33,183 bases of DNA from an uncultured Oscillospiraceae bacterium (GTDB lineage: Bacteria > Bacillota > Clostridia > Oscillospirales > Oscillospiraceae), in contig CANQXH010000017.1 in the NCBI GenBank assembly GCA_947627745.1, positions 1 through 33,183 on the forward strand, written 5' to 3'. A program made the translations under genes and the position numbers. The notes below the pieces were generated by a model, which was not told where the DNA came from, did no database searches, and worked only from the letters and a program-made list of their open reading frames with translations. How positions within the stretch are numbered: position 1 is the first letter of the stretch; each line of letters starts with the position of its first letter. Shown piece by piece: positions 1 through 8,215 of the stretch.

Positions 1-1181
1 TTTCCGCCCAGGTGGTGGCCATGGCGGACGTGTACGACGCGCTGACCAGCGAGCGGGTTTATAAGCCCCCCTTCTCCCATGAGCAGGCGGTGCGGATGAT
101 CCTGGGCGGCGAGTGCGGCAGCTTTAACCCCATTCTTTTGGAGTGCCTGGAGGAGAACGCCGGCAGGCTGCGGACCGCGCTGGAATCCGGCTCCGCCGAG
201 GAGATCCGCCAGCGGAAGCTCCGGGGCATCTCCGAGGAGGCCCTGCGGGGGGAGGGCCATGTGTCCAAGCGCACCTTGCGGCTGCTGGACCGGGAGCGGA
301 TGCGCAACGCCTTCTTCGCCTCCATGTCCGAGTCCATCCAGTTTGAGTACACCGCTTCCCCCGCCATGATCTCCCTGTCCGCCTGGGGCGCCAAAAAGCT
401 GGGGCTGGACGAGATCATCATGGAACCCGCCGAAAATGAGCGGCTGTTCCGGGTGCTGGAGCCGGAGATCTGGCAGCAGCTGAGCCGCCTGCTGCGGGCC
501 ACCACCCCGGAAAATCCGGAGGTCCGGCTGGATTGCCCACTGCACTACGACGGCGGCACCCGCTGGCACCGGGTGGTCACCCGGGCCCTCTGGTCCGACG
601 ATCCCATTCCCCGGTTCGAGGGGGCGCTGGGCATCGTGACGGACATTCACGACTCCCGGGAGCGAATGGAGGAGCTGCTTCGCCAGGCTTCTCGAGACGC
701 CCTCACCGGGCTTCTCAACCGGGCCAGCGTCCGGGAGCAGATCGAGCTGCGGATTCAGGACCACCCGGATTCCAACTTCGCCCTGGCGGAGGTGGATATC
801 GACAATTTCAAGGCCATCAACGACCGGTATGGCCATATGTTCGGCGACCAGGTGCTTCAGGAGTTGAGCCGCCGGATGAAAAGCAGTGTCCGCAGCACGG
901 ATCTGTGCTGCCGGGCCGGCGGGGAGGAGTTTTTCATCTTTCTGGAGTACCGGACGGATATCGAGCATACCATCGACCGTATTTTCGGCAATCTTTGCTT
1001 TACCTATCAGGGCCGGGAGGTCACCGTCTCCATGGGCGTGGCTCTGGGGCAGGATACGGGCCTGACCTATGAGGAGCTGTACCACGGGGCGGATCAGGCC
1101 CTGTACAAGGCCAAGCGCGGCGGCAAGCACCGCTACTGCTTTTATGAAAAATCCGCCGCCGAGGCGGCGGAAGTGAAATAA
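1..1181 (+). CDS. HD-GYP (C-terminal part) - PAS - GGDEF cyclic-di-GMP protein, 5' end outside window
   Basis: The frame is open from the left edge, so the true start lies outside. The first visible residues (VAMADVYDALTSERVYK, then a GECGSFNP segment) are the typical end of an HD-GYP phosphodiesterase domain. A PAS-like region follows (about nt 290-660), then a C-terminal GGDEF diguanylate cyclase domain opening with DALTGLLNR. The signature is GGEEF at nt 918-932, a form compatible with activity, and an RSTD inhibitory-site motif sits exactly five residues before it, so product inhibition by c-di-GMP is likely. The visible part would both make and, if the missing HD-GYP half is intact, degrade c-di-GMP. 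A perfect 8-bp GC hairpin (1153-1170) lies in the last codons. The protein is the first visible member of a same-strand run of signalling genes. A receiver domain upstream is common in this architecture but cannot be seen here. Confidence 0.9.
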   Translation, partial: SAQVVAMADVYDALTSERVYKPPFSHEQAVRMILGGECGSFNPILLECLEENAGRLRTALESGSAEEIRQRKLRGISEEALRGEGHVSKRTLRLLDRERMRNAFFASMSESIQFEYTASPAMISLSAWGAKKLGLDEIIMEPAENERLFRVLEPEIWQQLSRLLRATTPENPEVRLDCPLHYDGGTRWHRVVTRALWSDDPIPRFEGALGIVTDIHDSRERMEELLRQASRDALTGLLNRASVREQIELRIQDHPDSNFALAEVDIDNFKAINDRYGHMFGDQVLQELSRRMKSSVRSTDLCCRAGGEEFFIFLEYRTDIEHTIDRIFGNLCFTYQGREVTVSMGVALGQDTGLTYEELYHGADQALYKAKRGGKHRYCFYEKSAAEAAEVK

Positions 1182-1228
1182 GAGAAACATAGGAAAACAG
1201 GAAGGAACAGGGAAGGGAGAAGGGAAAC

Positions 1229-1582
1229 ATGACGCTTCAGGAATGCTATCAGTCCATGGGCGCGGACTATGCCGACGCCATCGGCCGCCTCCGCAGTGAG
1301 CGGCTGCTCTAAAAATTCGTGCTGAAATTTCTTACCGACGGCAGCTACCAGCTGCTGCGGACCAGCCTGGAGACCGGAAATCAGGAGGAGGCCTTCCGGG
1401 CCGCTCATACCATCAAAGGCATGTGCCAGAATCTGAGTTTTACGCCCCTGGCCGCCTCCAGCAGCGCCCTGACGGAGGCCCTCCGGGCCGGGCGGACGGA
1501 TGTGGAGGGCCTTGTGGCCCAGGTGGCGGAGGACTACCGGAAGACGACGGAGACCATCACGGCCTTCCAGGCCGGCCTGTGA
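1229..1582 (+). pseudogene. Hpt histidine phosphotransfer protein interrupted by an in-frame TAA
   Basis: An ATG at 1229 follows a purine-rich RBS (GAAGGGA). It opens a frame that reads MTLQECYQSMGADYADAIG, the usual first helix of small Hpt proteins. The frame stops at TAA 1310-1312 (codon 28) and then continues without shift to a TGA at 1582. The rest carries the phosphotransfer motif AHTIKGM, with the histidine at codon 60. One base change (CAA or AAA to TAA) would restore a protein of about 117 residues. No convincing RBS precedes the later GTG at 1319, so reinitiation looks weak. The gene sits between a GGDEF protein and two hybrid kinases that end in receiver domains, exactly where an Hpt partner is expected. 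A real nonsense mutation, a strain polymorphism and a sequencing error are all possible. Confidence 0.8.
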
Positions 1583-1597
1583 CCGAAAGGAGCTGCC

Positions 1598-4159
1598 ATG
1601 AAAAGGAAAGTCTGGGGGTCGGCGAACATCACCGCCACCCTGGCGCTGACGCTGGTGATCGCTCTGCTGTTCGCGGCGGCCTTCCTGGGGATCAGCGCGA
1701 GCCTCCGGGCCCGAAGTCTGGGCCGGATGGAGGAAGGGGTCGAGACCGTCATCGAGGAGGTCTCCGCCAAGCTGGCCCGGGACAGCCGGATCCTCAACGC
1801 CACGGCGGAGATCATCGCCACCGCTGACAATTTGGATACCGAGGACACCCTGGGGATCATGGAGCAGGTTTCCCCGTTGCTGGAAACCATGAAGATCCGG
1901 GTCCTGCTGCCGGATGACCGGGTGCTGACGCCTGACGGCGGCATTACCGACGCGTCGGAGAGCCAAGATCTGTCCTTTGCCGCGGAAGCGCCCCTGGGGG
2001 AGCATGTGACGGACCGGGGCGTCAGCGTGGGCGGCGGGAGCATGGTGCTGCGGCACTTTGTGCCCATCATCCAGGATGGGGAGACGGTAGCTCTGCTCTA
2101 CGGCATCACCCGGCTGGACGAGCTGCCCGAAGCCATCAATATCGACAATATTTATAACGCCCGGGCAAGCGTCTACATCATCGATACCCGCACCGGCGAC
2201 TTTATCCTGGACACCTGGCATAAAGAGCTGGGCAATATCCGGGACTTTGAAGGCGGCCGCCCCACCAAGGGAGAGGCCACCTGGGAGGACTTTACCCAGA
2301 ATCTGATGGGCATGGGCACCGGCTATGTGATCTTCAAGCCCGACAGCACCGGAAACTGGGAGTACCTGTACTACCGGCCGGCGGCGATCAACCAGTGGTC
2401 TATCGCCGTGTCCGTGCCGGAACAGGAGGCCTTTTCCACCGTTTATGTGGCGCGGACGATCTTCCTGGTAGCGGGGGGACTGATGATCCTGGCGCTGGCG
2501 GCGTACTATGTCTTCATCTACCGCCAGGGGAAGCTGGCGGTGGACCAGGCGGTGGAGCGGGCTGTGCTGGAGGAGAAGCTGAAGAAGGCGGAGGCCGCCG
2601 AGCGGGCCAAATCCACCTTCCTGTCCAACATGTCCCACGATATCCGCACCCCCATGAACGCCATTATCGGCTTTACCACCCTGGCTCAGACCAATCTGGA
2701 CAACAAGGCGCGGGTGCAGGAGTACCTGACCAAGATCCTCTCCTCCAGTAACCACTTGCTGAGCCTGATCAACGACATTTTGGATATGTCCCGGATCGAG
2801 TCCGGCAAGCTGAATATCGAGGAGAAGCCCTGCTCCATTTCCGACATTTTCCGGGATATGCGCAACATCATCCAGACTCAGATGGCCGCCAAGCAGCTCA
2901 ACTTCTTCATGGACACCATGGACGTGGTGGACGAGGACATCTACTGCGACAAGCTCCATGTGAACCAGGTGCTGCTGAACCTGCTGTCCAACGCCATTAA
3001 ATTTACCCCCGCCGGGGGCTCCGTCTCCCTGATGGTGCGGCAGAAGCCCGGCGCGCCCACCGGCTACGGGGCCTACCAGATCCGGGTGAAGGACACGGGC
3101 ATTGGCATGGACCCGGAGTTTGTCAAGCACATTTTTGAGCCCTTCGAGCGGGAGAAAAATACCACTGTCAGTGGCATTCAGGGCACCGGTCTGGGCATGG
3201 CCATCACCAAGAGCATTGTGGACACCATGGGCGGCTCCATCCAGGTGCAGACCGAGCAGGGACGGGGCACGGAATTTACCATTGATTTCACCTTCCGCCT
3301 TCAGGACGGCCGGCGGCAGAACCCCTCCATCCGGGAGCTGTCCGGGGTGCGGGGCCTGGTGGTGGACGACAACTTCGCCACCTGCGACTCCGTCACCAAA
3401 ATGCTGGCACAGATCGGGATGCGGGCGGAATGGACCATGTATGGCCGGGAAGCGGTGCTCCGGGCCCGGCAGGCTATCGAGATGGGGGACGAATACTACG
3501 CCTTCATCATCGACTGGGCCCTGCCGGATCTGAGCGGCCTGGAGGTCACCCGGCAGATCCGAAGCCTGGCGGGGGAGAAAATCCCCATCATCGTGCTGAC
3601 CGCCTACGATTGGACCGCCTTCGAGGAGGAGGCCAAGGAGGCCGGCGTCACCGCCTTCTGCAACAAGCCCATCTTCCTGTCTGAGCTGCGAGATGCCCTC
3701 ATCTCCGCCCTGGGGAAGCCACAGATCGCCGCCGAGACCCCGGCAGCGCCGGATCCGGTGGCCCATTTGAAGGGCTCCCGGCTGCTGCTGGTGGAGGACA
3801 ACGAACTGAACCGGGAGATTGCCCAGGAGCTGCTGGTGGAAAACGGCTTTCTGGTGGAAACGGCCCACGACGGCAAGGAGGCGGTGGACGCCATCCGCGC
3901 CTCCGCCCCGGGGTACTACGCCCTGGTGCTGATGGACGTGCAGATGCCGGTCATGGACGGCTATCAGGCCGCCCAGGCCATCCGGGCCCTGGAGGATCCG
4001 GTGTTGTCCAGGATTCCCATTGTGGCCATGACCGCCAACGCCTTTGACGAGGACCGGCGCAAAGCCCTCCAGTGCGGAATGAACGACCACGTTCCCAAGC
4101 CCATCCATCTGGACAAGCTGCTGCAGGTCCTCGCCGCGCAGCTCACCCAGGACGCTTGA
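1598..4159 (+). CDS. Membrane hybrid histidine kinase with two receiver domains
   Basis: This 853-residue protein starts at ATG 1598 behind AAAGGAG. A membrane helix spans about residues 9-33, an extracytoplasmic sensing region of about 250 residues follows (probably Cache-like, by length and position only), and a second helix lies at about 288-309. After a short coiled coil comes HisKA with the phosphoacceptor His347 in SHDIRTP. The ATPase domain has an N box (NLLSNAIKF), DTGIGM, FEPFER and GTGLGMA. Receiver 1 starts near residue 583 and has Asp639 (IIDWALPD). Receiver 2 starts near 726 with the acidic pair in LVEDN, Asp780 in LMDVQMPVMDG and the conserved Lys in VPKP. Both receivers keep the phosphorylation residues. 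An Hpt protein would normally carry the phosphate onward, and the adjacent Hpt gene is broken. Confidence 0.93.
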   Translation: MKRKVWGSANITATLALTLVIALLFAAAFLGISASLRARSLGRMEEGVETVIEEVSAKLARDSRILNATAEIIATADNLDTEDTLGIMEQVSPLLETMKIRVLLPDDRVLTPDGGITDASESQDLSFAAEAPLGEHVTDRGVSVGGGSMVLRHFVPIIQDGETVALLYGITRLDELPEAINIDNIYNARASVYIIDTRTGDFILDTWHKELGNIRDFEGGRPTKGEATWEDFTQNLMGMGTGYVIFKPDSTGNWEYLYYRPAAINQWSIAVSVPEQEAFSTVYVARTIFLVAGGLMILALAAYYVFIYRQGKLAVDQAVERAVLEEKLKKAEAAERAKSTFLSNMSHDIRTPMNAIIGFTTLAQTNLDNKARVQEYLTKILSSSNHLLSLINDILDMSRIESGKLNIEEKPCSISDIFRDMRNIIQTQMAAKQLNFFMDTMDVVDEDIYCDKLHVNQVLLNLLSNAIKFTPAGGSVSLMVRQKPGAPTGYGAYQIRVKDTGIGMDPEFVKHIFEPFEREKNTTVSGIQGTGLGMAITKSIVDTMGGSIQVQTEQGRGTEFTIDFTFRLQDGRRQNPSIRELSGVRGLVVDDNFATCDSVTKMLAQIGMRAEWTMYGREAVLRARQAIEMGDEYYAFIIDWALPDLSGLEVTRQIRSLAGEKIPIIVLTAYDWTAFEEEAKEAGVTAFCNKPIFLSELRDALISALGKPQIAAETPAAPDPVAHLKGSRLLLVEDNELNREIAQELLVENGFLVETAHDGKEAVDAIRASAPGYYALVLMDVQMPVMDGYQAAQAIRALEDPVLSRIPIVAMTANAFDEDRRKALQCGMNDHVPKPIHLDKLLQVLAAQLTQDA

Positions 4160-4182
4160 CTGCCGGAAAGGGATGTGAAGCA

Positions 4183-6090
4183 ATGCCCAGCGATTTGGAG
4201 CTCTATTTGAATCCTGTGCCGCTGCCGGTGCTGACGGCCCGGCAGGCGGAGGGAAAGTGGCGGATCGAGTACCGCAATCCGGCGGCGAAGCTGCTGCTTG
4301 CCGGTCGGGAGGAAGAGTTGATGGAGGCCCTGGAACCGGCGCTGTCCGCCGGGGAGTGCCGTTGGAGCGGCGAGGTCTGGGGGATCCTGCTGGCCGCCTC
4401 CCTCACCGGCTATCCGGATGGCAGCACGCTGATCCTGCTGCGGGACGTGACGGAGGAGGAACACAGCCTGCGGCTGCGGGTGGAGGCGGCCAACGCCGCT
4501 CTGCGCAGCGCCCTGGACGCCGCCAACGCCGCCAACCAGGCCAAGACCGATTTTCTGTCCAATATGTCCCACGATATCCGCACGCCGCTGAACGCCATCA
4601 TCGGCATGATCACCATTGCCCGGGCCCACATGGAGGAACGGGATCGGGTGGAGGACTGTTTGGAAAAAATCGACCTGTCCTCCCAGCACCTGCTGGAGAT
4701 CGTCAATGATATTCTGGATATGTCCCGGATCGAGAGCGGGAAAATGACCGTCAATCTGGCTCCCTTCACCCTTGCGGACTTCCTCCACAGTCTGATGGCG
4801 GTGTTCCGTCCCCAGGCGGAGGCAAAGCACCAGCAGGTGGTGCTGGATTTCACCGGCATCCGCCATGAGCAGGTGCTGGGGGACGAGCTGCGGCTGCAAC
4901 AGGTGATGCTGAACATCCTCTCCAACGCGGTGAAATTTACCCCGGAGGAGGGGCGGATCTCCCTGTCTCTGCGGGAGACCGCGCAGACCCAGTCCGGGGG
5001 AAAGCATTATAGCTATTATACCTTTACCGTGGAGGACACGGGCATCGGCATGGGCCCGGAATTTTTGAAGAAGATTTTTGAACCCTTCGAGCGGGACCGG
5101 CGGGCCAGCCGCATTCAGGGTACCGGCCTGGGCATGACCATTACCCATAACCTGGTGAAAATGATGAACGGCGAGATCACCGTGGAGAGCCAGGAGGGAA
5201 AGGGGACCCGGTTTACGGTGACCCTGCCCCTGGAGCAGGCCCAGGAGGAGGAGCCGGAGCTGGCGGCGCTGGCGGGTCTGCGGGTGTTGGCCGCCTGCGC
5301 GGACGTTCCGTCCCAGCGGAACCTTCAGGATATTTTGGACGATCTTGGGCTGGAGCACCAGGTCCTGAACGAGGGCTGGAAGGCCCGGGAGCTGGCCGCC
5401 CAGGCCCATATGGAGGGGAAGGACTATTTCGCCATCCTTCTGGATTGGCGGCTGCCGGTGGTGGACGGGGTGCAGACCTGCCGGGAAATTCGGACCATGC
5501 TGGGCCCGGACATCCCCATTCTGCTGATGTCCACCTACGAATGGACCCTTTCGCCGGACGAAATGCGCAAATACGGGGTCACCGCCTTTATCCCCAAGCC
5601 TCTGTTCCGCTCCCGGGTGGGGGAGATCCTCTATTCCTATACCCCCCAGGGCCAGGCGGCCAAGGCCGGCCACGCCGACGAGACCCAGCGTTTTGACGGC
5701 AAGCGCATCCTGCTGGTGGAGGATAACGAGATCAACCGGGAGATCGGCGTGGAGCTGATGGAAATGCTGGGGGCCGAGGTGGTCTGTGCCGAGGACGGGC
5801 AGCAGGCGCTGGAGCGGTTCCGGGATGCCCCGGCGGGCACCTTCGACTTGATCTTTATGGATATTCAGATGCCCGTGATGGATGGTCTGGCCGCCACCCG
5901 AGCCATCCGGGCCCTGCCCCGGGAGGACAGCCGCACCATCCCCATTGTGGCCATGAGCGCCAACGCCTTTGTGGAGGACATTCGGGCCTGCCAGCGGGCG
6001 GGAATGGACGACCATGTGCCCAAGCCCGTCAGCATGCAGAATCTGGCCGATACCATGGCGAAATTCCTGGGCGGCCAGGCCGGACGCTGA
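4183..6090 (+). CDS. Soluble hybrid histidine kinase with two receiver domains, the first degenerate
   Basis: ATG 4183 has GGAAAGGGA upstream and gives 635 residues. There is no membrane segment. Residues 1 to about 100 form a small PAS-like input domain, followed by a helix and HisKA with His130 (SHDIRTP). The ATPase domain shows NILSNAVKF, DTGIGM, FEPFER and GTGLGM. Receiver 1 (about 365-480) keeps Asp421 (LLDWRLPVVDG) and the KP lysine but has lost the N-terminal acidic pair (VLAACADV where VLVVDD is expected), so magnesium binding and phosphorylation should be impaired. Receiver 2 (about 506-625) is canonical, with LLVEDNEINR, Asp560 in FMDIQMPVMDG and VPKP. The gene begins 23 bases after the membrane kinase and is about 18 bases before the next gene, so it is in the same operon. 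The two kinases are clearly paralogues and may act in series or as heterodimers (inference). Confidence 0.92.
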   Translation: MPSDLELYLNPVPLPVLTARQAEGKWRIEYRNPAAKLLLAGREEELMEALEPALSAGECRWSGEVWGILLAASLTGYPDGSTLILLRDVTEEEHSLRLRVEAANAALRSALDAANAANQAKTDFLSNMSHDIRTPLNAIIGMITIARAHMEERDRVEDCLEKIDLSSQHLLEIVNDILDMSRIESGKMTVNLAPFTLADFLHSLMAVFRPQAEAKHQQVVLDFTGIRHEQVLGDELRLQQVMLNILSNAVKFTPEEGRISLSLRETAQTQSGGKHYSYYTFTVEDTGIGMGPEFLKKIFEPFERDRRASRIQGTGLGMTITHNLVKMMNGEITVESQEGKGTRFTVTLPLEQAQEEEPELAALAGLRVLAACADVPSQRNLQDILDDLGLEHQVLNEGWKARELAAQAHMEGKDYFAILLDWRLPVVDGVQTCREIRTMLGPDIPILLMSTYEWTLSPDEMRKYGVTAFIPKPLFRSRVGEILYSYTPQGQAAKAGHADETQRFDGKRILLVEDNEINREIGVELMEMLGAEVVCAEDGQQALERFRDAPAGTFDLIFMDIQMPVMDGLAATRAIRALPREDSRTIPIVAMSANAFVEDIRACQRAGMDDHVPKPVSMQNLADTMAKFLGGQAGR

Positions 6091-6108
6091 AGCGGGGAGG
6101 GGAAAGCT

Positions 6109-7965
6109 ATGCAGCCATACCAGGAGGAATATCTGGACCTGCTTCGCACCGTTTGCGGCCTGACCCTGCCCAACGCGGACAGCCTTACCCCGGAGGAGTT
6201 TAGCAAGGCGGTCTGGGAGGCCAACCGAACCACCCACCGGGCGGTGGAGCGGGGCACGGAGCTGCTCCGGCAGGAGCTGTTTCCGGTGCTGGACAACATT
6301 CTCGCCGCCCCGGAGGAGGAGATCGCGGACCTGTCGGAATTTGCCGGGCAGCTGAACCAAAACGGCCAGCTGGACGTGGGCCTCAATTACCGGATCCATA
6401 TGGCCCTGCTGGCCCGGGCCCGCCACCGGCGGGACCGGGACGGGATCATCCGGGAGCAGTACCATGTGGGTATGGCGCTGCACAATCTGGAGGAGATGCT
6501 GCTGCCTCAGATCCCCCGGATGTTCACCACCCGAATGCGGATGTGCTTTATGGAGAGTGCGTCCTACTTTGAAACGGAGTACGATGACATCACCGACCCG
6601 GAGATCCGGGGCTATATCCACCGGAGCATGGGCAACCTGGCCCTGACTTACAGCGGCAATGACCAGGAAAGCGCCCAGGCAAAGCTGGCGGCCTGCACCC
6701 GTTCCATTACGCTGTTGTCCGACCCGGAGCTGCGGGCCAAAACCCCCAGCCTGCCCTGGGACCTGTATCTGTATAAGAGCCATCAGGAGCGCACAACGCT
6801 GCTCGGCTCCCTGCGCACCGGGTATACCACCCCGGAAATGTTCGCCCAGGTGCTGGAATCTGCCCAGATCGTGCAGGACCGGCAGCTGCGCTCATCCAAG
6901 GAGCGGGGGCTGCCTCCCTCGCCCCGCTGGCAGTATGCCTACATGGCCGCCCGCTATCACTGCGGGGTCATGCAGCTACCGGAGCTGCTGGACCGGCTCT
7001 ACGCCCTCCATCTGAGCCGGGAGGAGACGGATATGAGCGCTGATGGGCTCTTTGCTATGGTGAGCGTTCCCAACTATTATATAAGATATCTCCTGGACCT
7101 GAAAAGGGACCCCGACGCGGCCATGGTGCGCCGGGTGCGGCAAATGGTGCGCAGCCTCCGCTCCTGGATCGCCCGGGCCCCCAACGGAAGCAATGACAAG
7201 ATGCTGATGTCCCAGCTGGTCACATTTCTCTATATGTACCGGGAGGATTTGGCTGGGATTCCCTTCTTTGAGTTTTTCCAGGATGTCTGCGCTGCCCGGC
7301 AGCCCACCATTTATGTGCGGATGTGGCTGGCAGGCCGGGTGGCCGCGGAGCTGACAGATTGGGCGGTGGAGGACTGCCCGGAGCGGTTGGTGGGTCTGGT
7401 GGGGTGCCAGAGCCCCCAGGATGTGATCTGGCGGCGACGGGAACTGGCCGACTACGCCAGAAAGGCGGGCCAGGTCTACGACACCGGAATGATTCACTTC
7501 CGCAACCTGGAAAACGACGCCTGCCGGGGCCTGTTTGAGGAGGAGGAGTCCATGCTTCGGCTCCATCCCTACTGCGGCGCCCGACTGTTGCGACGCCATG
7601 CCTCCACGGCGGAATTTTGCGACATCGCCCGGGGCCATCACCTGTACTATGACGGCAAGGGTGGCTATCCCCTGGACTTCAATCTGAACGACTCCCCCCA
7701 GAAGGCCATGATCAACCTGGTCGCGGTAGCGGACGCCCTGGCCTCCTCCGCGGAGGAGACCTCCACCCGCTGCCGCCCAGCCATGCCCTTCGACCAGATC
7801 TGCCAGTCCATTCGGGAGGGCTCCGGGAAGCAGTACGCGCCCTATGTTTCCGCGCTGCTGGACCCGGCGGAGCGCCGGGAGGCGCTGGCGGAAAAGCTGG
7901 AAGTCTGGCGCAAGGAGGCGTACTTGGATATGTACCGCCGCCGCACCGCCATGCTGGACGACTAA
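6109..7965 (+). CDS. Signalling protein with helical N-terminal part and degenerate C-terminal HD-GYP domain
   Basis: 618 residues from ATG 6109, with GGGGAGGGG as RBS. The first 430 or so residues are soluble and mostly helical; I do not recognise a named domain there. The last 190 residues align by eye to HD-GYP phosphodiesterases: LADYARKAGQVYDTGMI corresponds to the HDIGKI metal-site segment, LHPYCGARLL to the next conserved histidine, and GHHLYYDGKGGYP (residues 509-521) to the HHE..DG.GYP signature. The first metal ligand is replaced (Tyr457-Asp458 in place of His-Asp), the lysine of the motif is Met, and a Gly is inserted before Tyr-Pro. Catalysis is therefore doubtful, and a c-di-GMP-binding or scaffold role is more likely (inference). 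It is the last gene of the signalling operon. Confidence 0.75.
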   Translation: MQPYQEEYLDLLRTVCGLTLPNADSLTPEEFSKAVWEANRTTHRAVERGTELLRQELFPVLDNILAAPEEEIADLSEFAGQLNQNGQLDVGLNYRIHMALLARARHRRDRDGIIREQYHVGMALHNLEEMLLPQIPRMFTTRMRMCFMESASYFETEYDDITDPEIRGYIHRSMGNLALTYSGNDQESAQAKLAACTRSITLLSDPELRAKTPSLPWDLYLYKSHQERTTLLGSLRTGYTTPEMFAQVLESAQIVQDRQLRSSKERGLPPSPRWQYAYMAARYHCGVMQLPELLDRLYALHLSREETDMSADGLFAMVSVPNYYIRYLLDLKRDPDAAMVRRVRQMVRSLRSWIARAPNGSNDKMLMSQLVTFLYMYREDLAGIPFFEFFQDVCAARQPTIYVRMWLAGRVAAELTDWAVEDCPERLVGLVGCQSPQDVIWRRRELADYARKAGQVYDTGMIHFRNLENDACRGLFEEEESMLRLHPYCGARLLRRHASTAEFCDIARGHHLYYDGKGGYPLDFNLNDSPQKAMINLVAVADALASSAEETSTRCRPAMPFDQICQSIREGSGKQYAPYVSALLDPAERREALAEKLEVWRKEAYLDMYRRRTAMLDD

Positions 7966-8000
7966 CGGAGAACCGCCATCCCAGGACCCAAGATTTACTG

Positions 8001-8036
8001 AAAAAGCAGGGAACCGGAATCGGTTTCCTGCTTTTT
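8001..8036 (+). terminator. Intrinsic terminator of the signalling operon
   Basis: A 16-bp stem (8001-8016 with 8021-8036, one G-T pair) closes a GAAT loop. The A-rich left foot and T-rich right foot (CTGCTTTTT) allow termination in both directions. It lies 35 bases after the last stop of the operon. Confidence 0.85.
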
Positions 8037-8048
8037 GTATCCCGAAAA

Positions 8049-8067
8049 CCACTCGCTAAGCGAGTGG
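8049..8067 (-). terminator. Perfect palindrome, probable terminator of the RES/restriction operon
   Basis: CCACTCGC-TAA-GCGAGTGG is an 8-bp perfect stem with a three-base loop. Read on the minus strand it is followed by GTTTTCGGG, so it can end transcription of the RES gene at 8216. It sits directly beside the opposite-facing terminator at 8001-8036. Confidence 0.6.
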
Positions 8068-8215
8068 CCAAAAAAAGCTTATGGCGGTGATGAACAATGC
8101 GAAAGACGGCTCTCGATTGAATGACCGCAGCCCCTTTCCCAGAAATGTGGCTCATGTATATATTAGCATTTACACGCTCCGGGACATGCGGTGGAGGTTA
8201 GGTACATAGCGTGTC

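Noticed and set aside
1153..1170. Perfect GC hairpin at the end of the GGDEF gene as a terminator
   Set aside because: It lies inside coding sequence and is not followed by a T-run; the next gene continues in the same direction.
1142..6783. Very long minus-strand open frames opposite the kinase genes (up to 1013 and 939 codons)
   Set aside because: They are antisense shadows of high-GC coding sequence, rich in Gly, His, Gln and Val, with no domains or RBS; the plus-strand kinases have clear motifs.
7712..8155. Minus-strand frame running from the 8.1 kb gap into the HD-GYP-like gene
   Set aside because: It crosses both terminators and most of it is antisense to the plus-strand gene; no RBS supports it.
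8081..8209. Small plus-strand frame of 42 residues between the two terminators and the RES gene
   Set aside because: No RBS, no recognisable similarity, and it lies in the gap behind the signalling operon terminator.
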